Part shown: one piece after another, positions 34,920 to 48,297 of the stretch
Numbering within the stretch: the first letter of the stretch is position 1
Layout of the letters: every line of letters starts with the position of its first letter
NCBI GenBank assembly: GCA_026724425.1
Contig: JAIUCV010000352.1
Location: forward strand, 124,001-188,000
From: Erythrophleum ivorense
Taxonomy: Eukaryota > Streptophyta > Magnoliopsida > Fabales > Fabaceae
Direction of reading: 5' to 3'
DNA: 64,000 nt
Notes under the pieces: generated by a model
Told to the model about the DNA's origin: nothing
Database searches by the model: none
What the model saw: the letters and a program-made list of their open reading frames with translations, nothing else
Made by a program: the position numbers and the translations under genes

Positions 34920-37900
34920 TGTAATACAATAAATTCTAACTCATTTCATGACATTCATGAGTTTTACATCATTAATTCCATGAGAATGTAAAGAAAGGTA
35001 GACTAAAATAATGAGTATTTTCGCATTGTGTCAGGTTTAAAATTTTCATTTAATGTCATATGAACCATATGAGCTCATACTATATAGTTTCATATTTAAT
35101 TACATCAATACAATTCTTTTGCATCATAAAATCATGCCCACAACTCATGGAAACTGAAATGAAGCATGAAATGTGGTTGTTCAATTTCGGCCAGATTTTT
35201 CCCTTTTTCTGACCAAACTTTGAAAAATCATAACTAATTCTAGAAAAATCAAAATCACACATTCTTAGCCATTATGGAAATCTCAGGATGTCTAATTCAC
35301 AGTAAAAATATGTCCAGACCATAAAATTCATCATAAAAAATGTTTGATATCTAAAATATTCCAAAGGTCAAAATGCATTCTGGAACTGATATAGAATTCT
35401 GCATAAGACTTTGAAAATGTCTAATTAATTTCACAAAAATTTAATTTATGTAAATGATACCAATCTAGAAAGCTGTAAATGTTACATAGGGAGAAAAAAT
35501 ATCTCCAGACCAATTCATCAAGCCTAAACTTCAGAATTTAATGGAACAGTACTTTAGGTCGGGCAAAATTACTGATACTGGATAGAACCTTCAAAAATTC
35601 ATATCTCCCTCTATAGACCTCTAATTAAGGTACTTCTAGTTGGCATGAGTCACTGTGATTGTCTAGTTTCTTTGTATAAAATTTCGTGGCAATTGGACAT
35701 CATTTGAGTCTCGGGTGACAGAATTCAAATTCAGACCAAATGAATAGTGCAGTAGACCAAAACCATAAAAATTTCCAACTTTGAAAAATCATCAAATATT
35801 TTGTAGACCTCCAAAAATTATGATCTTTAGCTTTCCAAAAATCTTTCAATGAGATCTATTTTCATGCCAAATCTCAGATCAAGGCTAACTCATTTGATCA
35901 AAAAGTGATATAGGGTTCCATTATGGTCAATTTTGGCTCCATATAGGGTACTAAAGTTGCCAAATGGATTTCTCTTGGTCTTGGCACCTTTTGGGCAAGT
36001 CTAAAAGTACATTTAAGACTTGTGTGAGCTGCCCAAATGGCCCCAAACCTCATGCATCTCATTTTGGCCATTCAACCCACACTTATGCACATTTCCATCA
36101 AACTCTCAAGTTGCATACTTTGGCATTACATACTCAAAATATATGTTAGAAGTCATATATCATATCCATACATTTAAACATCACATAATATCATATTTAC
36201 ACATATCTCAAGGGTCATGGACCATTTAAAATATCATATACATTGTGAATCATCATTATGGATTCAAAAAGAATAAAACTAGGCATATGGTTGTCAATCT
36301 TCCTTCTTCATTGTTGTTGGCTCCCATTGCCATAGCTACTTAGTCCACCTAGCATGTTAGAGCATTGGAGAGAAGGGAATGAGATTCAAAGAATCCCAAT
36401 AGCTTATCTCCCTTTCAATCATACATAATATATGTAAAGCAAGCCTTAAAAATGCATGCATGGACATAATACAAATCATGAACATTCAAGAAGCAAGCTT
36501 AGCATGTGAACAAGTCATACAAGACATTCAAGAGCTTACCAAGTGTTTGGATTAGCCTCACACTTCTCCTTATGGATTTTGGACTTACCTCACCCATTCT
36601 TTAAGAGCTTTGGACTCAACCATACTCTTGGGAGCCCACTTTGCTTTTGGGAGACTCTTTACTTTATCTTAACCAATCTCAAGGGTTCTTGGCTCATCCT
36701 CACCATGGTCAAGAGTTCTTGGCCTCTCCACACTCAAACAAACTCAACAAACATCATACATTCATTTGAAAACATAACATGATATCATAAAATCATAGCA
36801 CATAAAATCATCCTAGCATACTTTTCATGGCTTGAAATTACACATACACACATTCTAAGACAAGCTAAACACACATCCATGCATGAGAGAAGGTGGAGAG
36901 AGCTACCTTGCACACAATCACACACTTTTTCCTTAGATTTCAAGCCTCCTCTTTCGGCCACACACACATAAGCTTGTGGAGATAGTTTCTCTTGGCCTAG
37001 ATACAATTTATAGAAGCCAATTAGGTTCATGAAATAATCTCTAAGGCCATACAACTTGTTTAAACCCTAGATTGCTCTATAAGTTTTATTATGGTCTATA
37101 ATTGCACCTAATGAAGCAACACCCCTCAAATAATTTCTAGGCCCCATTCTTTCCTTTCAAATATGATTCTTGACTCCTTTTAAGCCTCTTGGAGTCATCA
37201 CACCATTAAAACAAAGAGCCTAACATCATGTTGCTTCTTTAGGTCATAATATGGAACCTAAGGTACCAAATCACTTTTTATGAGTTCTAAATTTTTTCCA
37301 AGGTCTCCCCTCGTTTTCATTTATCAATTATGACTCAAGAATGACCTTAGAAAAAGTTAAAACTCTCCCTAGCTACAAGAACATGCCTAGGCAGAGACAT
37401 AGGGCAATTTGACTTCCTTGGAGATTTCTTTATTTTCTTGAAGGATGAAGCATGTGGGGAGTATCTTAGGGATCTTAGGAACTCATTTAAACTCTTAATT
37501 AAACTAGGAATCATCACATAAGGTCAAATTTTACAAGGTGCACACAAAACCCTAGAATTTGCATATTGAAATCTAATAATTTTTTGATAATTTTCTTTGC
37601 ATATTCTTAATCTCCACACCCGTTTTCCATAGATTCATGCTTGGTTCTATCTAAAAATCATCTCCTCCTAGGGTTTTCTCAGCTGGGGTGAAATGGTGGA
37701 GAAGGGAACCAAAGATGGCAATCATAGGAAAAGAAATTACTTTGTTTTCTTGCTTTTTCTCACTTGAATCTTGTGTTCTTTGAGCTCCTCTCTTCAAATC
37801 CGAATTTTTCCCTCAATTTCTTCCTTAAAATAGATTTTTAAACTTCATTTTAATCATAGAAAACAAAGAAGAATGGAGGAGAAGAGGTTTGAAAGAGAAA

Positions 37901-38512
37901 GAGTATGAAAAATTACTAATTTCCATACCTTAAGCCTTTGATTTCTCCTTCTCTTTGCCTTCCTCTTGTGTGCCACTCTCCTTAGGGTTTTCCTCTAGTT
38001 TTGGGCAGAACTTGGTCATGCAACATGAAGGGAGAAGAAGGGTGCATCATATATATAGGTGGAAGGAAGTTACACTTTTTAAAAATTCTAATTTTGCCCT
38101 TTGTTCTTTGCATTTGCATTTCTCTATCGTTTTAGCTCCTTTTTTAGAACCGTCTTTTTCATTATGAAATTTAGGTTTCCAATTAAATAAAATACCTTTG
38201 GAATCACTCAAATCAGAGCTAAAACCTTGTCAAATAGATCTATCAAAGTTCAGGCACACCAACGTTGAAAAATGTCCACCGAAGGGGTTTTAGCTGTTCT
38301 GGGGCTTTTCATGATTTTCAGGGCCTCTGAGAATCCCGGAGAACTCAAAACTTTTATTTAAAAAGCCCTCCTGTGTGAATTCCAAAATTTGTTCAAAATT
38401 ATGAAAATGCCATTACGCTTCGTAAGCTTGTTGTAGGAAATTGTTTCTTCATTCTAGCTCCATTTTTCTTTCTATATGAGTCTGAGATTCTCATTTTTAG
38501 GAGTCTAGAATG
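34920..38512 (-). repeat. Family I LTR, upstream part of a chimeric copy
   Basis: The copy starts TGTAATACAATA at 34920 (C-to-T variant of TGTAACA). It follows the family layout: 'gcattgtgtcagg' near 35022, ~190-bp modules, the minisatellite near 36545-36730, 'gggcctctgagaatcc' near 38320. It matches up to 'gagtctagaatg' at 38512, about 105 bases short of the expected TGTTACA end. There the sequence jumps to an internal position of another family I copy. Confidence 0.85.
38048..38058 (-). promoter_or_regulatory. TATA box of family I LTR promoter (minus strand)
   Basis: On the minus strand 'ccacctatatatatgatg' sits about 565 bases from the expected U3 start. That is the same place as TATAAATA at 50100 in the plus-oriented copy, with the preceding CCACC shared. 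Confidence 0.5.
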
Positions 38513-40586
38513 CTTCCCAAAACATACATAGCCATTTTTCCATGTCATATAAGTTCATACAATTCAAACATAGGCTCTAAGAGTTGTTAGCTCAACCTCA
38601 CCTAAATTCTTAAGACTTTTGGATTTGCTTCACCCATTTCTAAGGATTTTGACTTAACCTCACTCTTTCTTGTGTCACCCACTTTTAGGAACTTTTAGCT
38701 TCTCCTCACCCATCCCAAAAGACTCTTAGCTTAACTAACTCATTCAAGCCATCAAACATTCAAAACAAGTTCAAAAACAACATCATGGTACTAAGACATT
38801 CTATCAATGGCTATAAACACATAACATGGTTCAAACATACACACAAACATTTTAAGACAATCAACACCCAAGATATGCATGTAAAAAAGGTTAGAGAGCT
38901 ACCTTATGTCAAGATCACACGCTTTTTCCTTACTTTTTGCTTCCTCTCTTCTCGGCCTCACACACCCATGATAGAGAGTTTGCTTTGCTTGGCCTAAATA
39001 CATCCAATAAGACACAAAAATATCATTGGAACTAATTCTAACATATCATAAACTCTATTCAAGGCTATTGCCATTTATGGCTCAATCATGATTCCATATA
39101 AGGCATAATAAAGCAACTCTTATATCTATGCTCTTGGCTCAAATTTCTCATTCATTCTAAGTCATTTGACTTTAATTAAACTCATTGAAGTCATCTCCAA
39201 CTCAATCTAGGGAGCCTAACATCAAGTTGCTTCTTAGGCCTAAAGGAACCTAAATTTTTCATCTTTCAATATATGGCTTCTAAATTAAAACCAATAGTTC
39301 TCTTAGTGTCTATAATTCATTTCTAGATCACTTATATCATTGGAATCAAGGAAAACTCTCCCTAGGTACATCTTCCCTTTCTTGGCTGAGATTGATGCTT
39401 CTTGGGAGCCCATGGAGTTTTGTTTGTTTTCTGGTGCAATTAGCCACTTGTCAAGCTTTCTTAATGTCTTAAGAACTCTTATATACTCTTAGATAGGTTA
39501 TATGACCCTTAGAAAGTTTCAGATTTCCATTTACAACTCAAAATCTCTAAGTAGAAGAACTTACATTTTGATACTTTCTTTTTAGTTCCAATTGCATAAT
39601 CCTACTTCTCTTACTCTAAAACCCTTTCGCCTACCTTCCTAAGACCAAAATTAATTCTCTCCTCAATGGGTCAGATTTTGGATGAAATTCCCATGAAGAA
39701 AACAACCAAGAAGAAGCAAAAGAAAGCCATGTATCTTACCTTGGTTTTAAGCTTCTTCAAGAGTACTCCTAGGCTTCTAGGCTTCCTTTCAATGCCCCTC
39801 CTCTTCTTGCTGAATTAGTCATGTTTCAACCTCAGTTAGTTCAACAAAATCATGGGAAAAGAAAGGAGAAAGGGGTGGACATGGCTACGGAAGGAAGAAG
39901 CATGAGATAATCTTGGATTTTTACCTTTTTCTTGGTCGTTCTTCTTTTTCTTTCCCCCTCCTCTTATGCATCCTTGGAGCTCTCTCTCAATTCTTTCTGG
40001 ACCAGCAAGCATTAGTGGAAAGAGTTAGAGCAAGTGGCTAGACGTGATTTATAAGACAAAAAGTAAAGTTATACACACTTTTCCACTTTTCATTTTAGTC
40101 CCTAAACTATGATTTTTCCATTTTGCCTCATCTCAACTCCTTTTCAAAATTTGTCTTTTCCATCATAAAATTTGGGTCATTTAACTTATAAATTATCTTT
40201 AGTTTCACCTAAATTAGATTTAAAACCATTTTGAACCGTTTAGTCAATCGACGACCAAAATCGCTCACTGAAGGGGTTTTAATTGTTCTAGGGCTTTTCA
40301 TAATTTTTAAGGCTTCTGAGAATCTTGAAAAGCTCAAATTTTTAATTTTAAAATCCCCTATATGAGTTTTCCAAAATTTTTAAAAATTATGAAAATACCC
40401 TAACTTATTTTTGCAAATTTCCTTAGCTTTTTCGGCTCTGATTTTCGAGCAACTTAAGCCTCAAATCTTCATTTTTAGGGGTCTAAATTATCATTCTAAT
40501 TTTATTTGGCTTCCTTCCCCTTGCTTTAGGGAACTTCTTTTGAAAATCATATATTTCTAGCCTTTTTCGGCAAACTAAGTGTTACA
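38513..40586 (-). repeat. Family I LTR, second part of a chimeric or tandem copy
   Basis: It begins inside the family, at the point equivalent to ~48440 in the copy that starts at 48298 ('catataagttcatacaattc', then 'cataggctct'). It runs through the minisatellite (38575-38735) to a proper end, TGTTACA at 40580-40586. The junction to the preceding part is seamless. The outer flanks AATGG (34915-34919) and GTTGG (40587-40591) share only three of five bases, so a shared TSD is not shown. Confidence 0.8.
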
Positions 40587-41289
40587 GTTGGAGTAGCATA
40601 AGGATTTAAACCAAGGCAAAGTTGGGAAAAAAATTTTAGGTGATTTTATTGTCCTTACTACTACACATGGCCTGCCTATGCTATTACACATGGTCATGTA
40701 GAGCTATGTAGAGATGTTACATCACCCCTAGGCCGAGACGGGTCACTTATGTCTAGCTTCATGCTCATGTGGGCACCTTAGTGTTGGACACAACCTACTA
40801 TATGCCTATGTGTATAGCTGTATACAGTGTCATATTCCCAAAAGCATTTGTTAACATGTCTTTTCCTATTTTTCACCTTATAACCCTTAGGATAAGATGT
40901 GAATAAGTTGTTTAAGAGTTTTGCTAAAATTCCTTAAGTGTCTTTTAGGTGAGTTAGAGCTTTGGCCAGGATGACTAAGCACAAGCTTAAAGATAATGGA
41001 TTTAATTTGTTATCTTTTAAGTTTAATTTCTTAGCTAGCTTTAGAGGTTATAATTAGGTTCCAATTTATAATGTTTTTAATAACTATGTCTTAGCAAGGT
41101 AATAATTTACTTAGGGTTAAATCTATATTAGTATAATCTATTATTGTTTAAAGTGTTACAATTGCATCTCTCTCATTCTCATGTATGTATGCTTTGTCTT
41201 GTTATGATACTTAGGGTCCTTAGTGTGTAGGTTATGGCTTATTGTATATCACAACTTATCAATATTAATCTCAAAGTCTCACCATCAAT
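40587..41289. other. Non-coding DNA, no gene recognised
   Basis: The text 'gtcatgtagagctatg', 'ctaggccgagac' and 'gcttcatgctcatgtgg' is LTR-like and may be another fragment of a Del-type LTR. No frame or terminus is readable. Confidence 0.4.
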
Positions 41290-42110
41290 CCTTAAGTGTT
41301 TTATAATCCTTTTAAACCATTTAGTCTTCTACAATGTTCAAAACATGCAATAAACTCTGGTTCCATAGTGAATAACTATGCATGTCTATTTCTTGTTGCT
41401 CCAAGATATAATGCTAATATTTGACAAGAATGTATATTCAAAAGTTAATTTTTACACATCTAATCTTCTCTCTAATTCACATTGGAGTATATTTTCAAGC
41501 GCAGTCACTTACTTAACAATACAGTGCATAGTTTATGATGCCCATTAAGTATCTTAAGATTTTATTTATAACATTCTAATTATATTGACCAGGATTTGAC
41601 TGGTAAAGGCCAATCACTATAAATATGTAACTTTATACATATCATTACATACTTTATGCTAACAATGTTGGAATAAGAGACTTTCTATATAATTTTCAAT
41701 GTTGATTCACTTTAAGGACAAATCTTATGACTTAAACTATCGCTTTTCACTATTGGGATGATAGTGGGTTTTATAGCATTTCATATTAAACTATTCAAGG
41801 ATTTTATAAATATAATTTTCTTGTGAAAAAGCAATTAATTTATCTAAGTAATTTCCTTAGATCTTAGAGAATATACTCTACTTTACCCTTTATCCTTTAT
41901 TTCAAATTCAAGGATAATGATTCTTCAATGGCTATTAAAGAATAAATTATTCCCAACTTAGAACATATTATCTATATAAATGATAATATTACAGCATTTC
42001 TTTCAAACAACTTAATGTAAATATGTCTTCATTAATCATTTGAAAACTCATGAGAAGTTATTGTTTAATGAAATCTTAAATACCATTATCTAGATAATTG
42101 TTTCATTCTA
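41290..42110 (-). pseudogene. Ty1/copia RT-RNase H remnant
   Basis: The minus strand reads, in order, KVSYSNIVSIKYVM (usual VPYASAVGSLMYAM), YQSNPG and KILRYLMGIINYAL (usual SNPG..HW.A.K.ILRYL.GT.DY.L), and near 41370 TMEPEFIACFEHC (usual STMEAEY.A..EA, the RNase H active-site region). The upstream text also fits, with an SLSHKICP-like piece. Stops occur every 20-40 codons. Copia RT/RNase H copies the element's RNA into DNA; this one is inactive. LTRs were not found. Confidence 0.8.
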
Positions 42111-43269
42111 TAAATGAACATTTGAAGCCTATAAACTTTGAACACCATTCCTTTTTCAATAAAATCTAATGGTTATCCTATATAGATTTCTTTATCTAGT
42201 TCTTCATTAAAAAAAATATAGTTTTTATATCTATTTACTACAGATGCACATCCAAACTTACAACTATAACTAGGATAAGTCTAATTGAAACAAATTGTAT
42301 AATCGCTAATAAGATGTTTCATAATCTATACCTTTCTATTGTATATACCCCTTAGTAACTAAGTATATGTTACATCTTTCTATTAATACATAAACTTTTC
42401 TATTTATTTTGAGAACCTATTTGTTCTCAATTGCCTTTCAGCTAAATAGATGATCAACCAAAGTCCTAGACATGGTTCATCCTCATTGAATATATATCTT
42501 CTTACATTGCTTACCTAATTTTCCTTAATGAGGCATGATAAAGCTTCTTAAACTGTATTTAGCTTTTCATCATTTAGTTGAATACCTCTGAATGTTACCC
42601 CTCTAATCTCATATTGACATTTGGATACACTTTCTTGATTACTCTTAAATAGTAAGGTTATCTGTGTAACATTCTCATCTTAAACCAAGCTCCTACATGG
42701 AATGATAGTTGGAGGTACAACTACTTGTCATCTTTATCTTGATCTTATGTCTTACAAAGAGAGATAGCCCTATCAATCCCTTCCTCATATTAGAAAATCT
42801 ATTCTTTAAAAAATATAGCATCTCTTATCTCAATTTTATTTATAAATTAACCTTTGTTTTCACTAATGAAAATGTAATCCTTTAATTGTTCTGAATATCT
42901 AATAAGGATATATTTCTTACCCCTTGGCCTAATTCCCATGCTCATGGGAAGTATCATATGAAATATACAAAAGAAATATTAAATTGAGATTTTAGAGGAA
43001 AACTAATTTAATTATAAATTTAATTAATTTTTACAGAATCAAGGAATTGTTATAAAATACCAATGAAATTGGGATTTTACAAGATTATATAAAGAAATAA
43101 GAGTTTAGAGATATATTGAGGAAATTATTTAATTTTAAGGGCTTAATTAATTAATTTGGGAACCACAACAATAAGTCTTTTCTCACCAGGTAAGGTTAAC
43201 TACATGGATCAAATAACACTATAAAATCCTATCGTGAATCATGTTTTTAGATAAATCATTTAAATCAAA
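42111..43269 (-). other. Probable upstream copia sequence, strongly decayed; then AT-rich DNA
   Basis: The minus strand may continue the copia polyprotein upstream, but no motif is secure. From ~42950 the text becomes AT-rich ('ttaattataaatttaatt') and resembles the start of a family II LTR into which the RTE element below was inserted. Confidence 0.35.
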
Positions 43270-43289
43270 ATCATTCTTAATAATTCTGT

Positions 43290-44360
43290 TTTGTAGTTTT
43301 TCTTGGTTTCCCTCTACGTCTAATTATTGAAGTACTCTCCATCTGATTTACTCTCCTTATTGGGGCTTTTATAAGTTTTCTCCACACATGCCTAAACCAT
43401 CTAAAATGTGATTTTACAATTTTTTTTACAATAAGTGCAATCTCTATTTTCTATCTAATGCATTTATTTCTAATTTTACCTTGTCTAATGTGTTCACTCA
43501 TCTAATGCAATATTCTTATCTCTACAAAATTGAGCTTATTTTCTTGTTGTCTTTTATTACCTAACACTCAATTCCATACAACATTGCAAATCTTATTGTT
43601 GTGCAGTAAAATTTACTCTCAAACTTGAGTGATACTTTTATATCACAAATAACACCCAAAACACTCCTCCATTTCATCTATCCTACTTGATTCATATGTT
43701 ATACATCTTCCTCTATTTCTCTATCATGTTGTATGATGGACCCAAGATACTTAAACTGTGTGACTTATGATATAGTATGTTTTCCAATTTTCATATCTAC
43801 GCTAGAATTAGTGTGCCTCTGACTAAATTTATATCCTATATACTTTGTTTTACTTTTACTTAAACAGAATCTATGTGCTTCCAAAGTTAGTCTCTACATC
43901 TTTAATTTTTCATTTATTTCCTCTCTCGATTCTCTAACTAAGACTATATTATTTGTAAAAAGTATGTATTGTAGCACCAGCTCTTGGATATGTTCAGTGA
44001 GCACATCTAAGACTAAAGGAAAAAGATAAGGGTTCAAAGTTGACCCTTGATACAGACTAATGGTTATCTAAAAATCTCCTATGGGTTTTTCTTTTGTTTT
44101 CACACTAATTATAACCCTATTATACATATCCAGGATTGCTCGAATATAAATAATGTGAAATCTTTTTTTTCAGAGTCTTCCACAAAACTTTTCTTAGTAC
44201 CTTATTATATGCCTTCTCCAAATCAATAAACAAGATATGTAAGTCTTTTTGATTCATTTGATATCTCTCTATCAATCTTCACAGCAAGCACATTACTTCC
44301 ATAGATGACCTTCCTGACAATAAATTAAATTGATTTTCTATAACGTGAGTATTTTTCTTT
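43290..44360 (-). pseudogene. RTE reverse transcriptase, palm to C-terminus, broken
   Basis: Minus-strand reading gives FIDLEKAYNKVLRK (plus 44190-44231; usual FIDLEKAYD.VPR, first catalytic Asp region). It then gives LFTNNIVLV (plus ~43940-43968; usual FADDIVLV, both catalytic Asp now Asn), then FKYLGSIIQHDREIEEDV (plus ~43700-43755), KFYCTTIRFAMLYGIEC, and finally an RWFRHVWRK-like stretch. This is the target-primed reverse transcription domain. Several stops and frameshifts show loss of function. Confidence 0.85.
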
Positions 44361-44369
44361 AATCTCTAT

Positions 44370-45059
44370 TCAATTACCCTCTCTTATAACTTTAGTATGG
44401 CTTATAAGCTTAATTCCTATATAATTTATACAGTTTTGTATGTCCCTTTTCTTCTTATAAATAAGGATTAAAATATTTCTCCTCCACTTGTCTGACATTC
44501 TCTTACACTTTATAATCTCGTTAAACAACTTTGTGACCCAATATATACCTTTCACTCTTAAACCCTTCTATATCTCAATTGGTATATTCTCCACTCCAAT
44601 TGCTTAGTCATTCTCCATTCTTTTTAATTTTTTTTTACCTTTTGACTCTCAAATCCTATAGTAAAAAGTATAATTTTGGTCCTCCTCTTTAGTGTCTAAC
44701 ATATCTAAGTGCAATAAGATCTCGTGTCCTTCATTAAATAGCCTATGAAAATAACTCTTACACCTTTTCTTGATATCTTAATCTGTAACCAAGATTTTCT
44801 CTTCTTCATCCTAAATGCATTTCACTTGGTTCACATCTTTTATCTTTCTTTTATTGCTTTTAGCTAGCTTGTAAATACTTTTTTCTCCTATTTTAGTACC
44901 TACAAATTGATATAACTCATCAAATGTTGTACCTCTCACTTTGCTCACTTCCTTTTTAGTTTCTTTCTTAAATATCTTATATTTTTTTCTAATTTTCATC
45001 ACTTTACACAAAGACCACACTTTATAACACTTCCTTTTAACCTTAACCTTATATTCCAC
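44370..45059 (-). pseudogene. RTE linker and RT amino-terminal part, broken
   Basis: Two open stretches remain. 44811-45059 includes FDELYQFVGTKIGEKSIYKL and RKIKDVNQVKCI (usual Y..LDTKEGEK.IY..A..R...T.D...VKCI of the linker before RT). 44370-44555 includes WVTKLFNEIIKCKRMSDKWR and YIGIKLISHTKV (usual W.T.LFN.I......P..WR and NYRGI.L.SH). The position between endonuclease and RT fits. Confidence 0.8.
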
Positions 45060-45306
45060 GCTTATATCCCACCACTAAGATTCTTTATTCTTAGGTCCAA
45101 ACTTCTCGATTCACTAAATATCTCTTTTGCCACCTTCCTAATCTCTTTAACCATCTTGTCCTACATATTGTCAACACTTCCTTATGCCTCCCAATACCCT
45201 TCCTCTAAAATCCTTCTCTACAAGCTCTTTTTTTATCTCCCTTTAGTTGTCACCACTTGACCTTTGACATCCTGTCTTAGTCTTTGCTCTTTACTCTTCT
45301 CTTAAC

Positions 45307-45850
45307 TCAAACATCTATAACTAAGACATTATACTGGGTAATCAGGCTCTCTTTAGGTATAACATTACAATCCACGTAGAGCTTTTTGTTGGCTTTCCTT
45401 ATTAACAAGAAATCAATTTGAAAGCATGTTACTCCACTTTTGTATATGAGAAGATGCTCATCATGTTTCCTAAAGCAAGTGTTAGCTATTATAAAATCAA
45501 ATGCTAATGAAAAGTTTAGAATAGTTTTACCCTCTACATTTGCTTCCCCTAAGATATATCTCCCATGTGAACCCTCACTACCTTTAGATGCATTCCTCAC
45601 ATGATTATTAAGATCCTCTCTTAAGATAATCTTTTCTTCTAATGGTATTTCTTGAACTAAACCTTCTAAGTCCTCCCAAAACTTTACATTATAGTGTTCT
45701 TCTAACCTTTCTTGTAGTGTATAAACAATAATAATATTAAATGTTTTTCTTTCCACTACAAATTTTATCATTACGATTCTATCTCCTAACCTTTTTACAT
45801 TAACAACAATATTTTTTTCAATATTTATCCATAATTATATTTACCCTATT
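45307..45850 (-). pseudogene. RTE apurinic/apyrimidinic-type endonuclease domain
   Basis: The longest LINE frame (154 codons, 45307-45771) contains DLNNHVRNA (usual GDFN.HVG), GEANVEGKTILNFSLAFDFI, ANTCFRKHDEHLLIYKSG and QIDFLLIRK. These are the IDFLL and ANT.F features of the endonuclease/exonuclease/phosphatase fold that nicks target DNA. Upstream to ~45850 the minus strand continues with NRVNIIMDK-like text across stops. The DFN Asp-Asn pair is displaced (EDLNN) and the start is missing, so activity is unlikely. It is the best-preserved part of this LINE. Confidence 0.85.
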
Positions 45851-45879
45851 TTTAGATTTAGCCTTATTGATGTACTAGA

Positions 45880-48297
45880 GATTAAAATTTGAGGTGTCTA
45901 ATTTTTTCGCTTTTTCTCCTACCTATTATTTTGAGAAATTTAGAAAATTTCCTTAAAAAATAATTAAAGATTATTTACCTCTAAGATTAAATTAAGTTGA
46001 GTTGGAAATAAAATTTTTTATAATGACATCCTTTATTCCTTTACCTATAGAATAGAGACCTAGCACCGCAAGCCAAATTTGGTAAGAAACATTGAAGCCC
46101 ACTTAACCTATAGCCCAAAAGCACAGCTTAAGCCCTAAATGCCTTGGCCTATCTCATTTCACACTTATTCTAGCCACACACATGAGCAGAAACCTGAGAG
46201 GGAAAAAAAGAAGATCTTCCATGAATTTCTAAGCTTGATAGCTGCAAAAGGAGAAAGATTTATCTCAAGTAATCAAAAAGAAACATCTTCTGCTCTTCTT
46301 CCTTTTCACTTTAATCCAAATATCTTATGATTCTATTACCATTCACAGAACCCTAAGATTTTAAATACAATGAGTTTAGAGTGTTTCTGAGCTAAAAGAT
46401 GAAGAAGTGAAACTAAGATATGGATATTGTTTTTCCCTTCATTTGTGAGTGTTTCCTCCCCAAAGCATTTGGTTAAGTTTGAGTTTTGTGGGTGGCTTGT
46501 ATATGTGCAAAAATAGGAAACCTAGTGGTGGAGAGTTTAAAATCTATGTTAGGTTGAAGGATTACGCCCCTTAGAGACATTAAGGGGATAAGCCACTTGA
46601 TTTCTTAGAGGTTCAATAATTAAAGTTAAGCTTTGTATGAATTTAATTGTGTTTGTTGGTTTAATATGGATATTTTAAGCTTGAGCAACTCCTTGGAAGG
46701 ATCTAAGTGGCTAGTTAGAGAGTAGAGAGTGCCTTGAAGGTAACAAGGGTTTAATTCCCTAGTAATATTCTATTGATTACTTATACATGTGATTATATCA
46801 TGCTAATGATGAGTTTGACTATTGATACTTGTGAGATATTATAACCATGATCATTCTTCACCAATGGAGCTGTGATAATGCTCTTAATTACACATAAGTC
46901 TTGTGATTATGCACTTAGCCATGATCAAGCTCCTATTGATGCATATGTATATGCCATGGTCGTGATCATATTTTAGGGAGAGGGAGAAGTTGATGTGATC
47001 ATGCCACTCCCTAAATTACTAGCCAATAATTAAGTATATTGGTATTTGGTTACTAGTATGGGATGATAGTCAAACTACTCATTTGTTAAGTGCATGCTTT
47101 ATTTTTTTAATTCTTATGTTAAGTAAAGTATCATGATAGTTTTTTCTATGTTATATGATTAGAATTATATTTTGGTTAGTGAGATTTTATATCTCACCCA
47201 TTTGTGGGCTATCCATGTCAAGCAATAGGATATGGAAGAGCAAAAAGAGGAAGAAAGGATGAGAAAAGGTAACAATTGTCCCTCCTTGACCTTATTCCAT
47301 GTTATGCTCTGTTATGTAGCATAATGCATTCCTTAGGCATTTAATAGGCTATAAAAGAATGTAATTGGGGTTGAACAACCCCTATTTGTGGTCTTGACAT
47401 GAATGAATGTGAATGCCAAGTTCATTTAAGAATGTTAAGTGTAGGGTCAATTGTATTAGGAATGATTAAACTATTAGCATGGATGCCTAGTGGTGCAAGT
47501 GATGATTTTGGAGCTTTAGTGGGGAGTTTGGGCTCTATCTAGCCACTTTGTCTATTTCTAGTGCATTTGGAATTTTTTAGGATTAAGCAAGTTTGCTTGG
47601 ATGATAGCATTGTGTTCGGATAGGTTTAAGGTGAGTGGGAGTTAAACTCCAAGTTTTGGGTTTAAGGTGGTGCGCAAAAGGAGGTTTGAGATGGTTCAAA
47701 GTGACATTTTAACCTAAGAGTAGCATTTTATTGCTTAAACTAGTGTAACTTCATGTTTGAGACTTATCTAAGGCATGGCATCTTTTAGAAGGGTGTGACT
47801 AAAACTTATAAGTCATAGGTACTATCATGAATTAATTAGTAGTAGTTAGTTAAGGGTTATAGGAACTCACAAGATCATATTTTGATCCTTTTGATTTTTA
47901 GTCTAAGCAACCCCTATTTTGGGAAGTATTAGCCATTTGGATTTTGCTCAAACAGGTAGCATTAGTTTTGGTGAGAGTTTGATTGGGCTAGGAACCTATG
48001 GATATTGATTATGGTATTTTGGGGCTTTTGTGTTTGGTGGTTATATTGTTAGGCTTGGTAATAGTGAGCATTGGCATGGTAGTAAATTGCTTAGAGGTGC
48101 TTATGTATGGTTTTAGGATATTTGCACAACTAAGGAGTGTACCTACCTTGAAATTTTGATCTTTTACCTTTTTTCAAATTTAGGTTGCTAGTTTTGATGT
48201 AACCAACCAGCTGAAGCCTAATTATCAACTAGTTTGGTGTTTAGATGCACCAATGACTTTTTATAAGGCACTAATCAACTTAGTGTAAAAGACTAGC
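45880..48297 (+). repeat. Family II LTR, second copy, first part
   Basis: Similarity to 28523-31254 is clearest around 46760-47080 ('gttatatcatgctaat'-type, 'ttgtgattatgcacttagcc', 'atgccatggtcgtgatcat', 'ggtatttggtta') versus 29640-29870, and around 47735-47790. The copy is interrupted at 48297 by a family I LTR and resumes at 54317 for ~128 bases, ending GCATTACA. Its start is unclear; it may begin near 42950-43050, with the RTE element inserted into it. An open frame at 46139-46330 is LTR leader sequence without a domain. Confidence 0.55.

Larger units (their letters stand above)
43270..45875 (-). mobile_element. RTE-clade LINE (non-LTR retrotransposon), degraded, nearly full length
   Basis: On the minus strand an apurinic-endonuclease domain (~45850-45307), a linker (~45300-44560) and a reverse transcriptase with its C-terminal region (~44555-43290) follow in the order of plant RTE elements. 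About 2.6 kb remains. Frames are broken by many stops. The RT active site has lost both aspartates. The element appears to sit within a family II LTR copy. Confidence 0.85.
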
